Source of the DNA: Oceanobacillus sp. FSL K6-2867
Lineage (GTDB): Bacteria > Bacillota > Bacilli > Bacillales > Amphibacillaceae
Reading direction: 5' to 3'
Length of the DNA: 64,000 nucleotides
Assembly (NCBI RefSeq): GCF_037963145.1
Contig: NZ_CP150144.1
Location: forward strand, 1,550,001-1,614,000
Within the stretch, counting starts at the first letter, position 1; every line of letters begins with the position of its first letter. Below the pieces are notes generated by a model. It was not told the DNA's origin, made no database searches, and worked only from the letters and a program-made list of their open reading frames with translations. The translations under genes were made by a program, and so were the position numbers. Below, piece after piece: positions 32,921 to 42,786 of this stretch.

Positions 32921-34474
32921 TTATTCATCTTTTTTATCTACTTTTTTTCTCATTTCACGCTGCCAGATCAGTCCTTGCTCTAGTGCCATTTTCTTCGCTA
33001 TTCTTGGGGCATTCCACAATGGCGGCAATAACAGAAGTGAAACTGGAACTGCTGTTATAACAATTGAGTTCTGTATCGATGCAATACTATCCTCACCAAT
33101 CGATAGGATTACTACGGTAGTAGCACCAAAGATTAATGCCCAAAAAACACGTAACCAGCGTTTGGGATTATCATTTCCCTCTAGTGTAGCTGCTACAGTA
33201 TAAGCCATTGTATCGGTTGTTGTTGCAACAAAGATAATTGATACAACCAAAAATCCTAACCCCATTAGTGTTGCCATTGGGAGTTGGTCAGTAATGGCCA
33301 TTACTGCAGCTGGCATTCCACCCTCATTCAAAGCAGTCGAGATAGAGCCAGCATTTTCATTTTCAAAGAATACACCTGTACCACCTACAATTGAAAACCA
33401 AAAGTTATTAACTAAAGGAGCAATAATAGATACAGCTATGATTAATTGTCTAATCGTTCTTCCACGAGATATCCTGCTAATAAATACAATCAGCATAGGG
33501 GCATAACCGATAAACCACCCCCAGAAAAATATCGTCCATATTGAAAGCCAGCCCTCATCTCCACGATACATGGTCATTGTGAAGAAGTTTTGCAAATGAA
33601 AGCCAGTGCCACCTACAAATGCATCAATAATAAACATTGTAGGACCAATAACGAGTATTAAAGCTGCTAGAAAAATTGTAAATTTGACATTCCAATTGCT
33701 CAGATGGTAAATCCCTCGATCCACCCCTGTAGCAGCTGATATCGCAGCAATCAATACAAGTACCAGCACAACAATAATGCTTACAGTTAATGTATTTGGT
33801 ACATCGAATAAATGATTCAGCCCATAAGATATCTGTAATCCTAAGAACCCAAGCGGTCCCAATGTACCAGCAACTGTTGCAATAATGGAAAAGATATCAG
33901 CCGACGAACCAAGCACACTATTATGATAGATCTTTTCACCAAAAATTGGATATAGTAATCCTCTAGGCTTGAGTGGTAAGCCTTTATTATAGTGTACATA
34001 CATCATTACAATAACCGAAAGTGTACCTAGGATTGCCCAAGCGGTAAATCCCCAGTGCATAAATGATTGAGCAAATGCAGCATTTATATTATTAAACTCC
34101 CCACCGCCGACTAATGGGGGAGCAGACATATAATGATACATCGGTTCCGCGGCAGCCCAGAATACACCGCCGCTTGCCAATAGAGTAACTAAAATCATAG
34201 AAACCCAGCCAAAATTGCTATATTTTGGTTTATCTTTTTTACCTAATTTAACTTTCCCATACCTTGAGATAGCTAACCCTAGTCCAATGAAAAAATTCCC
34301 AAGCAATAATATTTGCCAATACGCACCGAAAAGGTCTGAAGAATAAGCAAATAATGTATTCACCGCACCATCTACCATCTCATTATCAAATAACGATAAT
34401 AAGATAAACAGAATCAGAAACCCTCCACTTGCAATAAATACCGGCCAATCTAGTTTCTTCTTTTTTGTATCCAC
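32921..34474 (-). CDS. BCCT family osmolyte transporter (glycine betaine/choline/carnitine type)
   Basis: 517 residues with 12 membrane segments. BCCT hallmarks are present: WAAAEPMYHYMSAPP (about residues 106-120), the Trp-rich stretch IFFWGWFIGYAPMLIVFISRISRGRTIR (about 312-339, quoted here as the IFFWGWFIGYAP and ISRGRTIR parts of the signature). It imports a compatible solute with Na+ or H+. GTG start at 34474 follows GGAGGAAAA. The exact solute cannot be read from sequence. It stands alone. Confidence 0.9.
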   Translation of the reverse strand: MDTKKKKLDWPVFIASGGFLILFILLSLFDNEMVDGAVNTLFAYSSDLFGAYWQILLLGNFFIGLGLAISRYGKVKLGKKDKPKYSNFGWVSMILVTLLASGGVFWAAAEPMYHYMSAPPLVGGGEFNNINAAFAQSFMHWGFTAWAILGTLSVIVMMYVHYNKGLPLKPRGLLYPIFGEKIYHNSVLGSSADIFSIIATVAGTLGPLGFLGLQISYGLNHLFDVPNTLTVSIIVVLVLVLIAAISAATGVDRGIYHLSNWNVKFTIFLAALILVIGPTMFIIDAFVGGTGFHLQNFFTMTMYRGDEGWLSIWTIFFWGWFIGYAPMLIVFISRISRGRTIRQLIIAVSIIAPLVNNFWFSIVGGTGVFFENENAGSISTALNEGGMPAAVMAITDQLPMATLMGLGFLVVSIIFVATTTDTMAYTVAATLEGNDNPKRWLRVFWALIFGATTVVILSIGEDSIASIQNSIVITAVPVSLLLLPPLWNAPRIAKKMALEQGLIWQREMRKKVDKKDE

Positions 34475-34807
34475 GTTTTCCTCCTAATTTTGTTAGGAAC
34501 AAGCGTCTATAATATAGTAATCCGTTTTGTCATTAAAGACCGTCGGATGGAATTTGATTACAATACCTAATATCTATCTACAGAACAACCAATGACTAGT
34601 ATTCCACCAACTTGCTCATATTTTTAACACAGTTCACTATTATAGGTTTCATTTATTATTTACGCAAATAATATTAGGCTAATTTATTTTCAACACTTCA
34701 GGACGAATTTATATTTACTGTTGACTAATAGCAATTCTTTACATAATAAAAAAAGAATGACTGCTGCGAGCATATTGCTGCTTGCTGTCATTCTTTCCAA
34801 AACAACA
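34475..34807. other. intergenic region upstream of the BCCT gene, 333 bp
   Basis: Holds a possible minus-strand promoter (TTTAAT, 17 bases, TATTAT near 34515-34545) and, at its far end, the terminator of the prenyl-synthase gene. Otherwise nothing was recognised. Confidence 0.5.
34751..34797 (-). terminator. terminator after the squalene/phytoene synthase-like gene
   Basis: AAAGAATGAC and GTCATTCTTT pair with an inner AGCA/TGCT stem. The minus strand then reads a T-rich run. Confidence 0.85.
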
Positions 34808-35629
34808 TTATTCATTTATAATCTCGTCCACTGTCGATTCTACTTCAGCACGAGTCATTTTTTCTTTGCCGCTCTGTAATGCTTTAAGTGTTCGCTTCGC
34901 TAATGATAATGGTATTTTGCAAAATAATGTAATGTTTTTTGTTTCGATTTGCTTCATATAATCATCTGCTTTTGCAAGATTTCCCTCTGCGTATCGAAAC
35001 ATATCTCCCCGGCTCCATCCGTCTGGAAAAAATCGCACACCGCGTTCGGCATCTTCATCTTTATTGCGTAAAATATTGACCGCCTGTAGTCCTCGTCCAT
35101 AGCCAATTGCCAGATCACGGTCAGTTTCAGTTCCGTCATACCATGTCCAAATATCGGAGAGCATAACGCCAACCAAACCAGCTACATAATATGTATAGTC
35201 ATCTAAATCTTCTTCTGTTCTTACTTCCCAGTCTTTCTTAACCCATTTCGCCATACCTTCGGCCATTTCACTTGTTGATGCTTTTACTTTATCAACAATA
35301 TCAGCCGGGCAAAATTCAAGCCAGTCGCCAAGTCTTAAGGTCACTTCTGGTAATTTTGATTTATATGGGGTTATCAATGCTTCATAAGCTTGTGAATCAA
35401 ACTCTTTTTGTAATAAAGCACTTGTTTCTAACAACAACCGTTGCTTAGTTTCAGCATCCAGCTGTTCATGATCCTCTATCTCATCGATTGCACGCATACA
35501 TAGATAAGCAGATCCAACTGTTTTGCGTAATGTTGGATTTAATAATTTAATCGGTATATAAAACGTTCTGCTAGTAAGCTTCAGCACACGCATTGCTTCT
35601 TTGTCCAACCTTGCTTGACCACTCAACAA
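34808..35629 (-). CDS. squalene/phytoene synthase family protein
   Basis: 273 residues from a TTG start with AAAGGAGG upstream. The trans-prenyl fold is clear: SRTFYIPI (20-27), first Asp motif AIDEIED (D49 and D53), YVAGLVGVMLSD (148-159) and second motif NILRNKDED (185-193). In the second motif the first Asp is Asn189. The family condenses two prenyl diphosphates head to head, or in the case of Bacillus YisP hydrolyses farnesyl diphosphate to farnesol. The Asn leaves the present reaction open. No carotenoid or hopanoid gene lies nearby. Confidence 0.88.
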   Translation of the reverse strand: MLSGQARLDKEAMRVLKLTSRTFYIPIKLLNPTLRKTVGSAYLCMRAIDEIEDHEQLDAETKQRLLLETSALLQKEFDSQAYEALITPYKSKLPEVTLRLGDWLEFCPADIVDKVKASTSEMAEGMAKWVKKDWEVRTEEDLDDYTYYVAGLVGVMLSDIWTWYDGTETDRDLAIGYGRGLQAVNILRNKDEDAERGVRFFPDGWSRGDMFRYAEGNLAKADDYMKQIETKNITLFCKIPLSLAKRTLKALQSGKEKMTRAEVESTVDEIINE

Positions 35630-35813
35630 ATTTCTCCTCCTTTAACCAATACGAGGTACCATAAGTATAACAAACCCAATCGGGACTGTCACTTTTCGTT
35701 ATTACGAAGAAAGTGTTCCGAGAAAAATAGAGATAATGTTATTTCCCCTTGCAGTGATGTCGAATAGAAGCTAATATTGTACTATTGCAGTTTTAATAGA
35801 GAGGCGTAAATAT

Positions 35814-36968
35814 ATGGACAAACGAGTATATTTATTAACGATTGTTTCTTTTGTCGTCGGAATGGTCGAATTAATTATAGGCGGTATATTGGATTTAGTT
35901 GCTGAAAGCTTGGAGGTTAGCGTTGGGCAAGCCGGACTGTTAATCACGATATTTTCACTTGTGTTTGCAATAGCCTCACCAATATTATTATTTCTAACCG
36001 CAAAGATAGAACGAAAAAAACTGACATTGATTACATTGTTTATTTTCTTTTTAAGCAATGTTCTTGCCATTTTCAGTCCTGTTTATAGTGTTCTATTCAT
36101 TAGTAGAATTATATCAGCTGCCAGTGCATCATTGCTCATTGTATTATGCGTGACAATGGCTTCCACAATTGTCGAGCCGCAATACCGCGGGCGTGCGATT
36201 GGGATTGTGAATATGGGGGTTAGCGGTTCACTTGTGCTTGGCATCCCATTTGGATTAATGCTTGGGAATACATTCGGGTGGCGTGCCCCATTTATTATGA
36301 TTGCCATCCTAACATTGTGTTCCATGGCTGGTGTTTACTTTTTCATGAAACAAATAACCCCTGTCCAAGGTGCGGTTTCCATCGGCCAGCAGCTGCGTAC
36401 ATTGAAAAACAGCAAGGTACTGCTCGCGCATGCTACTACATTTCTTGTACTTGCAGGGCATACAACACTGTATACTTATCTCACTCCATTTTCTCAAGTA
36501 ACAATGGGACTGGAAGGCATATGGATTAGTATTGTTTATTTAGTGTTTGGTATTGCAGCTGTTAGCGGGGGTGCAATCGGGGGTACATTCGCCGATTACT
36601 TTGGGACGAAGCGTACGATTCTTTCTGTCATTATCATTTTTATCATCGCGATTATCGCGGTACCATTCTCAACATTCTTTGTACCATTTTTCTTTTTCGT
36701 TATGATTGTTTGGGGAAGCATGAGCTGGGCAATAACACCACCGATGCAGAGCTATTTAATTGAACTGTCACCAAAAAATTCGGATATTCTGATCAGCTTA
36801 AATAATTCATCACTGCATCTTGGTATTGCGGTTGGATCATTTATCGGCAGTATTGTCGTTGATCGTGTCAGCATCGAATATAATGCGATTGTCGGAGGCT
36901 TTATCATTGCATTTGGACTTGTAACTGCAATGTTTGCAACAAGACGTGACACAGCCGCTTCCCAATAA
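35814..36968 (+). CDS. MFS transporter, DHA1/AraJ-like
   Basis: 384 residues with 12 membrane segments. N-terminal VGMVELIIGGILDLVAESLEVS, loop LTAKIERKKLTL (motif A place), RGRAIGIVNMGVSGSLVLGIPFG (motif C region, about residues 125-147) and second-half GGTFADYFGTKRTIL fit the AraJ/YdhP-like drug or sugar efflux group. ATG follows AGAGAGGCG. It is transcribed alone and ended by a strong hairpin. The substrate is unknown. Confidence 0.88.
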   Translation: MDKRVYLLTIVSFVVGMVELIIGGILDLVAESLEVSVGQAGLLITIFSLVFAIASPILLFLTAKIERKKLTLITLFIFFLSNVLAIFSPVYSVLFISRIISAASASLLIVLCVTMASTIVEPQYRGRAIGIVNMGVSGSLVLGIPFGLMLGNTFGWRAPFIMIAILTLCSMAGVYFFMKQITPVQGAVSIGQQLRTLKNSKVLLAHATTFLVLAGHTTLYTYLTPFSQVTMGLEGIWISIVYLVFGIAAVSGGAIGGTFADYFGTKRTILSVIIIFIIAIIAVPFSTFFVPFFFFVMIVWGSMSWAITPPMQSYLIELSPKNSDILISLNNSSLHLGIAVGSFIGSIVVDRVSIEYNAIVGGFIIAFGLVTAMFATRRDTAASQ

Positions 36969-36969
36969 A

Positions 36970-37011
36970 GCAAGCCCAGAAACACGCAAACGAGCTGTTT
37001 CTGGGCTTTTA
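36970..37011 (+). terminator. terminator after the MFS gene
   Basis: AGCCCAGAAACA pairs with TGTTTCTGGGCT, followed by TTTAAAA. Confidence 0.9.
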
Positions 37012-37033
37012 AAATAGAGTTAAAGTTAATTCA

Positions 37034-37420
37034 TCAATAGGCATTGATGAATTCTAATCTCCCATCCTCTAATACAGGCTGAGCTTTCAAGCTTTCTACT
37101 GGAAATATGAACGCCCATGGCATACTTGTTTCCGCCTCTATTGTCAGTGCAGGAATTGTAAATTCCTTAGCAGCAACAAGCTCACTATTTTCAACATAGC
37201 AAATTGGTTCCATTTGAAAAGAGAACGGATTATCCGTAAAATTATGAACGATTACGGTTACCAATAATTCTCCTTTATAGTTCATCGCCTGCCACAATTG
37301 CGTAAATGCTACTGCTTGATTACCAGATTGTTTCGTTTCTTGAAAAACAGCCTCAATTATTTCACGGTCTTTAGCTGGCAAAGCCTTATCCCATGAAGCC
37401 TCATATTGTAGCCTCTGCAT
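37034..37420 (-). CDS. SLAP-domain protein
   Basis: 128 residues forming a single SLAP-like beta domain. Typical features are ASWDKALPAKDREIIEAVF near the start (about residues 8-26), LWQAMNYKGELLVTVIVHNFTDNPF (about 42-66, in two blocks) and the end LTIEAETSMPWAFIFP. SLAP domains occur in Firmicutes proteins linked to S-layer or accessory secretion. No signal peptide is seen, as in some single-domain members. The lipoprotein gene lies 50 bases upstream on the same strand. Confidence 0.75.
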   Translation of the reverse strand: MQRLQYEASWDKALPAKDREIIEAVFQETKQSGNQAVAFTQLWQAMNYKGELLVTVIVHNFTDNPFSFQMEPICYVENSELVAAKEFTIPALTIEAETSMPWAFIFPVESLKAQPVLEDGRLEFINAY

Positions 37421-37469
37421 ATTATCACCACTCTATTAAGTATCTGTCTCTGCGAAGTTTTACGATTAA

Positions 37470-37943
37470 TTACCTTATATAAAGCAAGAACGCATAGCTA
37501 GCTGAACCTTGCTCCCAGTTTGCAGAAACTTCATAAATGACATTTCCTTTGTACTCTGATAGATCTATTTTATCATACACTGCCTTCACAGTATTATCTT
37601 TATCCCAGATTTTAACTTTATAATCGGTAGGATCCATTTCAAACTGCAGCGTTATTTCTGTATCTTCATCCACTTCAATTGGATTTCCATCATGCACCAT
37701 TTCACTAGGAGACATAGAGTCTGCCTCCACATTGACAGTTGTGCCGTCTGAGTTCTCATATGACCAGCTATACCCTCCCTGAGCAACAGCGTATGATTCA
37801 CCATCAACTATTAAGGTTAACTGTGGCGGAGAAGTAAAATGATTTGCTTCTTCTCCATTTTCCGCCTGTTCTTTTGAATAACTAGTTGCACATCCTGCAA
37901 CTACAGTTAATAACAAAGATAAAATCACAAATATACGAAACAT
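37470..37943 (-). CDS. secreted lipoprotein, unknown
   Basis: 157 residues from ATG 37943, chosen because GGGAG lies 9 bases upstream; the ATG at 37952 touches it. Signal peptide with lipobox LTVVAGC (Cys about residue 18). The mature part is a beta-rich domain: SPPQLTLIVDGESYAVAQGGYSW, then an ITLQFEMDP core and SYAFLLYIR end. I recognise no named family beyond its likeness to Bacillus lipoproteins that bind small ligands. It is anchored to the outer face of the membrane. Confidence 0.8.
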   Translation of the reverse strand: MFRIFVILSLLLTVVAGCATSYSKEQAENGEEANHFTSPPQLTLIVDGESYAVAQGGYSWSYENSDGTTVNVEADSMSPSEMVHDGNPIEVDEDTEITLQFEMDPTDYKVKIWDKDNTVKAVYDKIDLSEYKGNVIYEVSANWEQGSASYAFLLYIR

Positions 37944-38073
37944 GTTGATCATCTCCCTTCTTTCCTTAGTCGATTTTTCAAGGAAAGCGTTACAGGATAT
38001 GAGATGATTAATGGTATCATAAGATCAATTACATATCATCCATATAAAACATAGTAAATGAGAGGAATAAATT

Positions 38074-39249
38074 ATGACAACAAAACTTTATTACAACTCA
38101 GCCTATATAACAACATGGAATACAAACATAGCTAACACAATTGAGCATGATGAAGATTTATTTATCATTTTAGAAGAAACGGCGTTTTACCCTCACGGTG
38201 GCGGTCAGCCATGTGATTTAGGGAATATCAATGGAATTCCAGTTCTTGACGTTTTTACAGAAGAAAATGTAGTCCTGCATAAAATAGAAAAGCTGCCAGA
38301 TAGAACGCAGGAAATAATCACTTGCACAATCGACTGGCAACGAAGATTTGATCATATGCAGCAGCATAGCGGGCAGCATTTATTATCAGCAATATTCAGG
38401 GAGCTTCTTCAGGCTAATACGATAAGCTTTCATCTTGGAGTAGAAGATGTCACAATTGATATTGATCAGACGGCATTAACTAAAGAACAGCTGCAAGCAG
38501 TTGAAACTGAAGTAAACAAGCAGATCTATCAAAATCGTTCAATACAGACCTACTTTGTTACCAATGAACAATTAAAGGAAATCCCATTAGTGAAATTGCC
38601 AAAAGTAACGGAAAATATCCGCATCGTTGAGATTGAAGGAATTGAATACAATGCATGTGGTGGCACACACGTGTCTCGAACTGGCGAAATTGGTTTAATT
38701 AAATTATTTCATGCTGAAAAAATAAAGGGAGCAACAAGAATTTATTTCAAATGCGGATATCGTGCATTAGCTGACTACGAGGCAACACTTCATATTACGG
38801 ACACGCTATCGAAAAGGTTTAATACCGGTAAGAAGGATATCCTTGATCGCTTCGAGAAATGGGAGCAAGAGCATAAACAGCTGCAATCACAGCTTTCGGA
38901 ATTGAAAGAGGAGCATGATATGTATCTGACAAAAGAGCTCCTTTCTAATGTAGATGGATCTGTTCTTACCCACGTTTTCTCGAATAAATCTTTAAAGGAT
39001 ATGCAAAAATTAGCTGCCAAAATTGCGACAGAATACCAGTTAACTATTCTGTTTGCAACAACAGCAGAAAACAAAGTTATCCTTGCACATAACGGTCCCC
39101 ATACATTCTCATGTGGTGCTTTTTTCAAAGAACATCTTAAAGCATTTAATGGCAAGGGTGGCGGAAGTGCTCACTCTGCACAAGCGGGATTTGCTTCAAG
39201 TGAGCAGGCTTTACAGTTTTATCATTTTGCTTGTCAGGAGATTAGCTAA
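38074..39249 (+). CDS. alanyl-tRNA editing protein, long AlaX type
   Basis: 391 residues. The editing-domain zinc motifs are intact: HSGQH (H98 and H102) and CGGTH (C195 and H199). Residues 8-60 form the AlaRS-like beta barrel, with EETAFYPHGGGQPCD typical of AlaX. A coiled coil (about 260-295) and a C-terminal DHHA1 domain (about 300-390, GKGGGSAHSAQAG) follow, as in AlaX-L. It clears Ser or Gly wrongly attached to tRNA-Ala. ATG follows GAGAGGAA. Confidence 0.92.
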   Translation: MTTKLYYNSAYITTWNTNIANTIEHDEDLFIILEETAFYPHGGGQPCDLGNINGIPVLDVFTEENVVLHKIEKLPDRTQEIITCTIDWQRRFDHMQQHSGQHLLSAIFRELLQANTISFHLGVEDVTIDIDQTALTKEQLQAVETEVNKQIYQNRSIQTYFVTNEQLKEIPLVKLPKVTENIRIVEIEGIEYNACGGTHVSRTGEIGLIKLFHAEKIKGATRIYFKCGYRALADYEATLHITDTLSKRFNTGKKDILDRFEKWEQEHKQLQSQLSELKEEHDMYLTKELLSNVDGSVLTHVFSNKSLKDMQKLAAKIATEYQLTILFATTAENKVILAHNGPHTFSCGAFFKEHLKAFNGKGGGSAHSAQAGFASSEQALQFYHFACQEIS

Positions 39250-39269
39250 GCGTTTATTTGAATTGTAAC

Positions 39270-39308
39270 GTCCTCGCTTCCTTTAAATAGATAAAAGGAA
39301 GCGAGGAC
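39270..39308. terminator. strong hairpin after alaX, probable terminator
   Basis: GTCCTCGCTTCCTTT and AAAGGAAGCGAGGAC form a 15-bp perfect stem with a 9-base loop. The expected T-run is missing on both strands. Confidence 0.65.
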
Positions 39309-39391
39309 AAGCATCTTAATTTTATGGAAAAATTGATTCGTGCTGGATTTCAATTTCCTATCTAAAACAACTTTCATTAAAACTATAATTC

Positions 39392-39952
39392 TTAAAACAG
39401 CAACTCCTCTATCACCTTACTCTCCATATTATACAAACGATACATACAGTAAATCTGCGTCAAGAATGCTGGCGAAATTAAAAGATCATTAGGTTTCTCC
39501 ATCACCTTAAAGGTTACATTAAATGTGATTTCATTAAAACTGATAGCAGCATATTTCTTTTTATCTGCTTTCAATATGAGGGATCCATCCCAATCCTGAT
39601 AAGCTTCAAACTTAATTGCCTGAATGGATCCTTTAATATGAAAGTAAATGGTGGAAGCCCATTTCACATCTTGGATATCATATACTTGATCCTTCTGATA
39701 ATCATATAAATGGTAGCTATATCCTTCAAGACTTTTCCAGCCTTGCTTTTTCACACTGATAGAACTCCGCAGTGTTTCATTCTCATCCTCAAATGCATAG
39801 AAAGACCCTTTTCGAACCGTTTCATTTCTTACTTCCTCTTCATGTGTTCGAATGACAGCACCGATTTCCTGTCCATCTTTGTCATAAACAATCATTTTAT
39901 GACTTTTGGAAAAAAAAAGAACATCTTTGCACGTATATTTCAATGGCTGCAT
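39392..39952 (-). CDS. unknown protein, possibly tubby/LURP-one-like
   Basis: 186 residues from ATG 39952 (GAAGGGGG 8 bases upstream; ATG 39958 is too close). Mostly beta strands with paired aromatics: VLFFSKSHKMIVYDKDGQEIGAV, RKGSFYAFEDENE, STIYFHIKGSIQAIKFEAYQ. The pattern of short strands with DKDG turns recalls the LURP-one/tubby C-terminal fold found in Bacillus YxjI-like proteins, but I am not sure. No membrane helix or signal peptide. Confidence 0.6.
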   Translation of the reverse strand: MQPLKYTCKDVLFFSKSHKMIVYDKDGQEIGAVIRTHEEEVRNETVRKGSFYAFEDENETLRSSISVKKQGWKSLEGYSYHLYDYQKDQVYDIQDVKWASTIYFHIKGSIQAIKFEAYQDWDGSLILKADKKKYAAISFNEITFNVTFKVMEKPNDLLISPAFLTQIYCMYRLYNMESKVIEELLF

Positions 39953-40009
39953 GTCCATGCCCCCTTCTATCCTATATGATTTTCAATACGGATAGAAGTT
40001 TAATTAGTT

Positions 40010-40165
40010 TCATCTATATCGCTTTTTTTTTCGCCAAAAAAGCAAACTGATTAAGCCAAGTCCAAGTCCGATGGAGCCACCTATTTCCACATACCCAATG
40101 AAATATCCAACAGTAATTCCAATTAATAAGCAAATAAGAAAAATTGCACCTGCAATTGATTCACT
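40010..40165 (-). CDS. 51-residue membrane protein
   Basis: GTG 40165 with GAGGAGGAG 8 bases upstream opens 51 codons. Two hydrophobic segments with glycine spacing (FLICLLIGITVGYFIGY and GGSIGLGLGLISLLFW) precede a basic tail RKKKRYR, so the C-terminus is probably cytoplasmic. An ATG four bases earlier opens another frame that loses this pattern. Unknown function; similar short two-helix proteins are common in Bacillaceae. Confidence 0.6.
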   Translation of the reverse strand, partial: SESIAGAIFLICLLIGITVGYFIGYVEIGGSIGLGLGLISLLFWRKKKRYR

Positions 40166-40325
40166 CATGTTACTCCTCCTCATCACCGGGTGATATATAT
40201 TAGTTTATTGTTCAATCCACATTTTTGTTCATCATACCTTCAATAATGTTATAATCGTTTTATGGATTTCTAATAATAGATATATGGTTTCAACATTAAT
40301 AGACTCTTGAAAACGCTTTATTGAA

Positions 40326-40353
40326 TTGTTTCAAAATTCGCTATTGCTATACT
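40326..40353 (+). promoter_or_regulatory. possible promoter of the threonine operon
   Basis: TTGTTT, 16 bases, TATACT, with TG just before the -10 box (extended -10). About 75 bases before the hom start. Confidence 0.4.
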
Positions 40354-40426
40354 TTAGTATTCGTGTTTAAATGAATTAAATATACAAATTAGTTCTTTCC
40401 AGAAGGGCTAAATACGAGGTGATTAT

Positions 40427-41728
40427 GTGAGTGAGAAAGTTACTGTTGGTCTTTTAGGGTTAGGAGTTGTAGGTTCTGGTGTAATTAAGCTGATTGAAAA
40501 CCACCAGCAAAAGCTTGCACATCAACTGGGTTGTAATGTACAGGTAAAACGCGTATTAGTTCGAAACTTGGAGAAATCCCGTGATGTTGATATAGAGGAA
40601 GATCTTCTTACAACAAATCCGGATGACGTTTTAAACGATCCGGAAATTGATGTTATTGTAGAAGTAATGGGTGGTGTTGAAGAAGCAAAGGATTATATTT
40701 TAAGAGCATTTGCTTCTAAAAAACATGTTGTTTCAGCGAATAAAGACCTTGTAGCATTGCACGGTCCAGAATTACAGGATGCTGCTACGCGTAATAAAAG
40801 CGACTTCTACTATGAAGCTAGTGTCGCCGGCGGGATCCCAATTCTACGCGGGATTGTCGATGGACTTGCATCCGACCGCATCCAACAAGTAATGGGGATT
40901 GTCAATGGTACAACAAATTACATATTAACACAAATGGATAGTGAAGGGGTCAGCTACGAGGATGCATTAAAAGAAGCACAGGAGCTTGGCTTCGCAGAGG
41001 CAGACCCTACTGCAGATGTCGAGGGCCTTGATGCTGCCAGAAAGATGGCAATTCTAGGAAGACTTGCATTTTCAACGCCAGTAGATCTCGAGGATGTTGA
41101 AGTATCTGGGATTAAAGGAATTGCATTAGAAGATTTGCAGTATGGTGATAAACTAGGCTACACGATGAAATTGATTGGTTATGCAAATTTTGATAATCAT
41201 GAGCTGGAGGTCAATGTACAGCCGACATTACTTGCAAAAAGTCATCCGCTTGCAGCTGTTAAAAATGAATTTAACGCTGTTTATGTTTATGGAGAGGCAG
41301 TTGGCGAGACAATGTTCTATGGTCCAGGTGCTGGTAGCTTGCCAACAGCAACCGCAATCGTATCTGATGTCGTTACGGTTATTAAAAATATGCGTTTAGG
41401 TGTAACCGGAAATCAGTTTGTTGAACCTCATTTCGAAAAAGAATTAAAAACACCTGATAAGCGTTATGCACAGTACTATGTACGGCTCTATGCGAAAGAT
41501 GAAGCTGGAGTTTTCTCAAACATTTCGGCTTTATTCCACGATCAGGATATTAGCTTTAAACGTATTTTACAAACACCTGTTAACAAGGATGAAGTAGCTG
41601 AAATTATTTTCATTACACACCAAACATCACTCCAAAACTTCCAGCATGCCTTAGAAAAGCTTAAAGGTCTTGATGCTGTTTTGGAAGTAAAAAGCTATTA
41701 CAAAGTTGAAGGAGATGCTATTTCATGA
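40427..41728 (+). CDS. hom: homoserine dehydrogenase
   Basis: 433 residues; GTG start 6 bases after CGAGGTG. NAD(P) fold [16 protein letters not shown] (about residues 8-23), substrate site [12 protein letters not shown] and NGTTNYILT (about 145-170), [16 protein letters not shown] (about 190-205), and a C-terminal ACT domain (about 350-427, [22 protein letters not shown]). Converts aspartate semialdehyde to homoserine; the ACT domain suggests threonine feedback. It overlaps thrC by 4 bases. Confidence 0.96.
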   Translation: MSEKVTVGLLGLGVVGSGVIKLIENHQQKLAHQLGCNVQVKRVLVRNLEKSRDVDIEEDLLTTNPDDVLNDPEIDVIVEVMGGVEEAKDYILRAFASKKHVVSANKDLVALHGPELQDAATRNKSDFYYEASVAGGIPILRGIVDGLASDRIQQVMGIVNGTTNYILTQMDSEGVSYEDALKEAQELGFAEADPTADVEGLDAARKMAILGRLAFSTPVDLEDVEVSGIKGIALEDLQYGDKLGYTMKLIGYANFDNHELEVNVQPTLLAKSHPLAAVKNEFNAVYVYGEAVGETMFYGPGAGSLPTATAIVSDVVTVIKNMRLGVTGNQFVEPHFEKELKTPDKRYAQYYVRLYAKDEAGVFSNISALFHDQDISFKRILQTPVNKDEVAEIIFITHQTSLQNFQHALEKLKGLDAVLEVKSYYKVEGDAIS

Positions 41729-42786
41729 GCTGGCAAGGACTTCTAAGTCATTACAAAGCATATTTACCAGTTACCGATCAAACACCTGCACTCACTCTGC
41801 AGGAAGGGAATACACCACTTATTCATTTCCCGACACTGTCAGAGGAATTAGGAATTGAATTATATGGAAAGGTCGAAGGAGCCAATCCGACCGGATCATT
41901 CAAGGATAGAGGGATGGTTGCAGCAGTAGCAAAAGCAATCGAAGAAGGAAGCAAATCCATTATTTGTGCCTCTACTGGAAACACTTCTGCAGCGGCTGCA
42001 GCATATGCTGCACGAGCAGGTATTCGCGCAATTATTGTGATTCCCAAAGGCAAAGTTGCACTTGGCAAGCTGGCCCAAGCTGTTATGTACGGTGCAGAAA
42101 TTGTAGAAATTGATGGCAACTTTGATGATGCCTTGCAAATGGTGCGAAAAGTTAGCGAAAAAGCACCAGTTACCTTAGTAAACTCTGTTAATCCATATCG
42201 TCTGGAGGGACAGAAAACGGCAGCATTTGAGGTCTGTGATCAGCTTGGAGCTGCCCCAGATATTCTGGCGATACCAGTCGGCAATGCTGGAAACATCAGT
42301 GCCTATTGGAAAGGTTTTAAAGAATATCACGAGGAAAAGCAAACTGGCCTGCCAAAAATGTTTGGATTTGAAGCAGAAGGTGCTGCTGCAATCGTTCAAA
42401 ACAAAGTCATTACACAACCGGAAACCGTCGCTACGGCGATTCGAATCGGCAACCCTGCCAGCTGGGAACTTGCAGTAAATGCGAAAGAAGAATCTGGCGG
42501 ACTCATCCAGTCTGTAACCGATGAAGAGATCCTTAATGCGTTTAAACTCTTACCAAGCAAGGAAGGTATCTTTGCAGAGCCAGGCTCTTGCGCATCCATT
42601 GCAGGTGTTATTCAGCAATGCAAGCAAGGAACCATTAAAAAAGGCAGCAAGGTTGTCGCTGTCTTAACCGGAAATGGTCTGAAGGATCCGCAAACAGCTA
42701 TTGACCAATTGGAAATTAATCCAGTTTCCTTAGAAAATGATGAAGCTGCCGTAATGCATTATATAGAAGAGCTGGTCAATCGATGA
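41725..42786 (+). CDS. thrC: threonine synthase
   Basis: 353 residues, the short Bacillus type. The PLP lysine lies in [11 protein letters not shown] (about residues 54-64), followed by [20 protein letters not shown] (about 80-99), the phosphate loop [15 protein letters not shown] (about 187-201) and GNGLKDP near 315. Converts O-phosphohomoserine to threonine. ATGA overlaps at both ends couple it to hom and thrB. Confidence 0.96.
   Translation: MSWQGLLSHYKAYLPVTDQTPALTLQEGNTPLIHFPTLSEELGIELYGKVEGANPTGSFKDRGMVAAVAKAIEEGSKSIICASTGNTSAAAAAYAARAGIRAIIVIPKGKVALGKLAQAVMYGAEIVEIDGNFDDALQMVRKVSEKAPVTLVNSVNPYRLEGQKTAAFEVCDQLGAAPDILAIPVGNAGNISAYWKGFKEYHEEKQTGLPKMFGFEAEGAAAIVQNKVITQPETVATAIRIGNPASWELAVNAKEESGGLIQSVTDEEILNAFKLLPSKEGIFAEPGSCASIAGVIQQCKQGTIKKGSKVVAVLTGNGLKDPQTAIDQLEINPVSLENDEAAVMHYIEELVNR

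Noticed and set aside
40010..40169. ATG at 40169 as start of the small membrane gene
   Set aside because: It opens a different frame without membrane character; GTG 40165 gives the coherent protein with better spacing.
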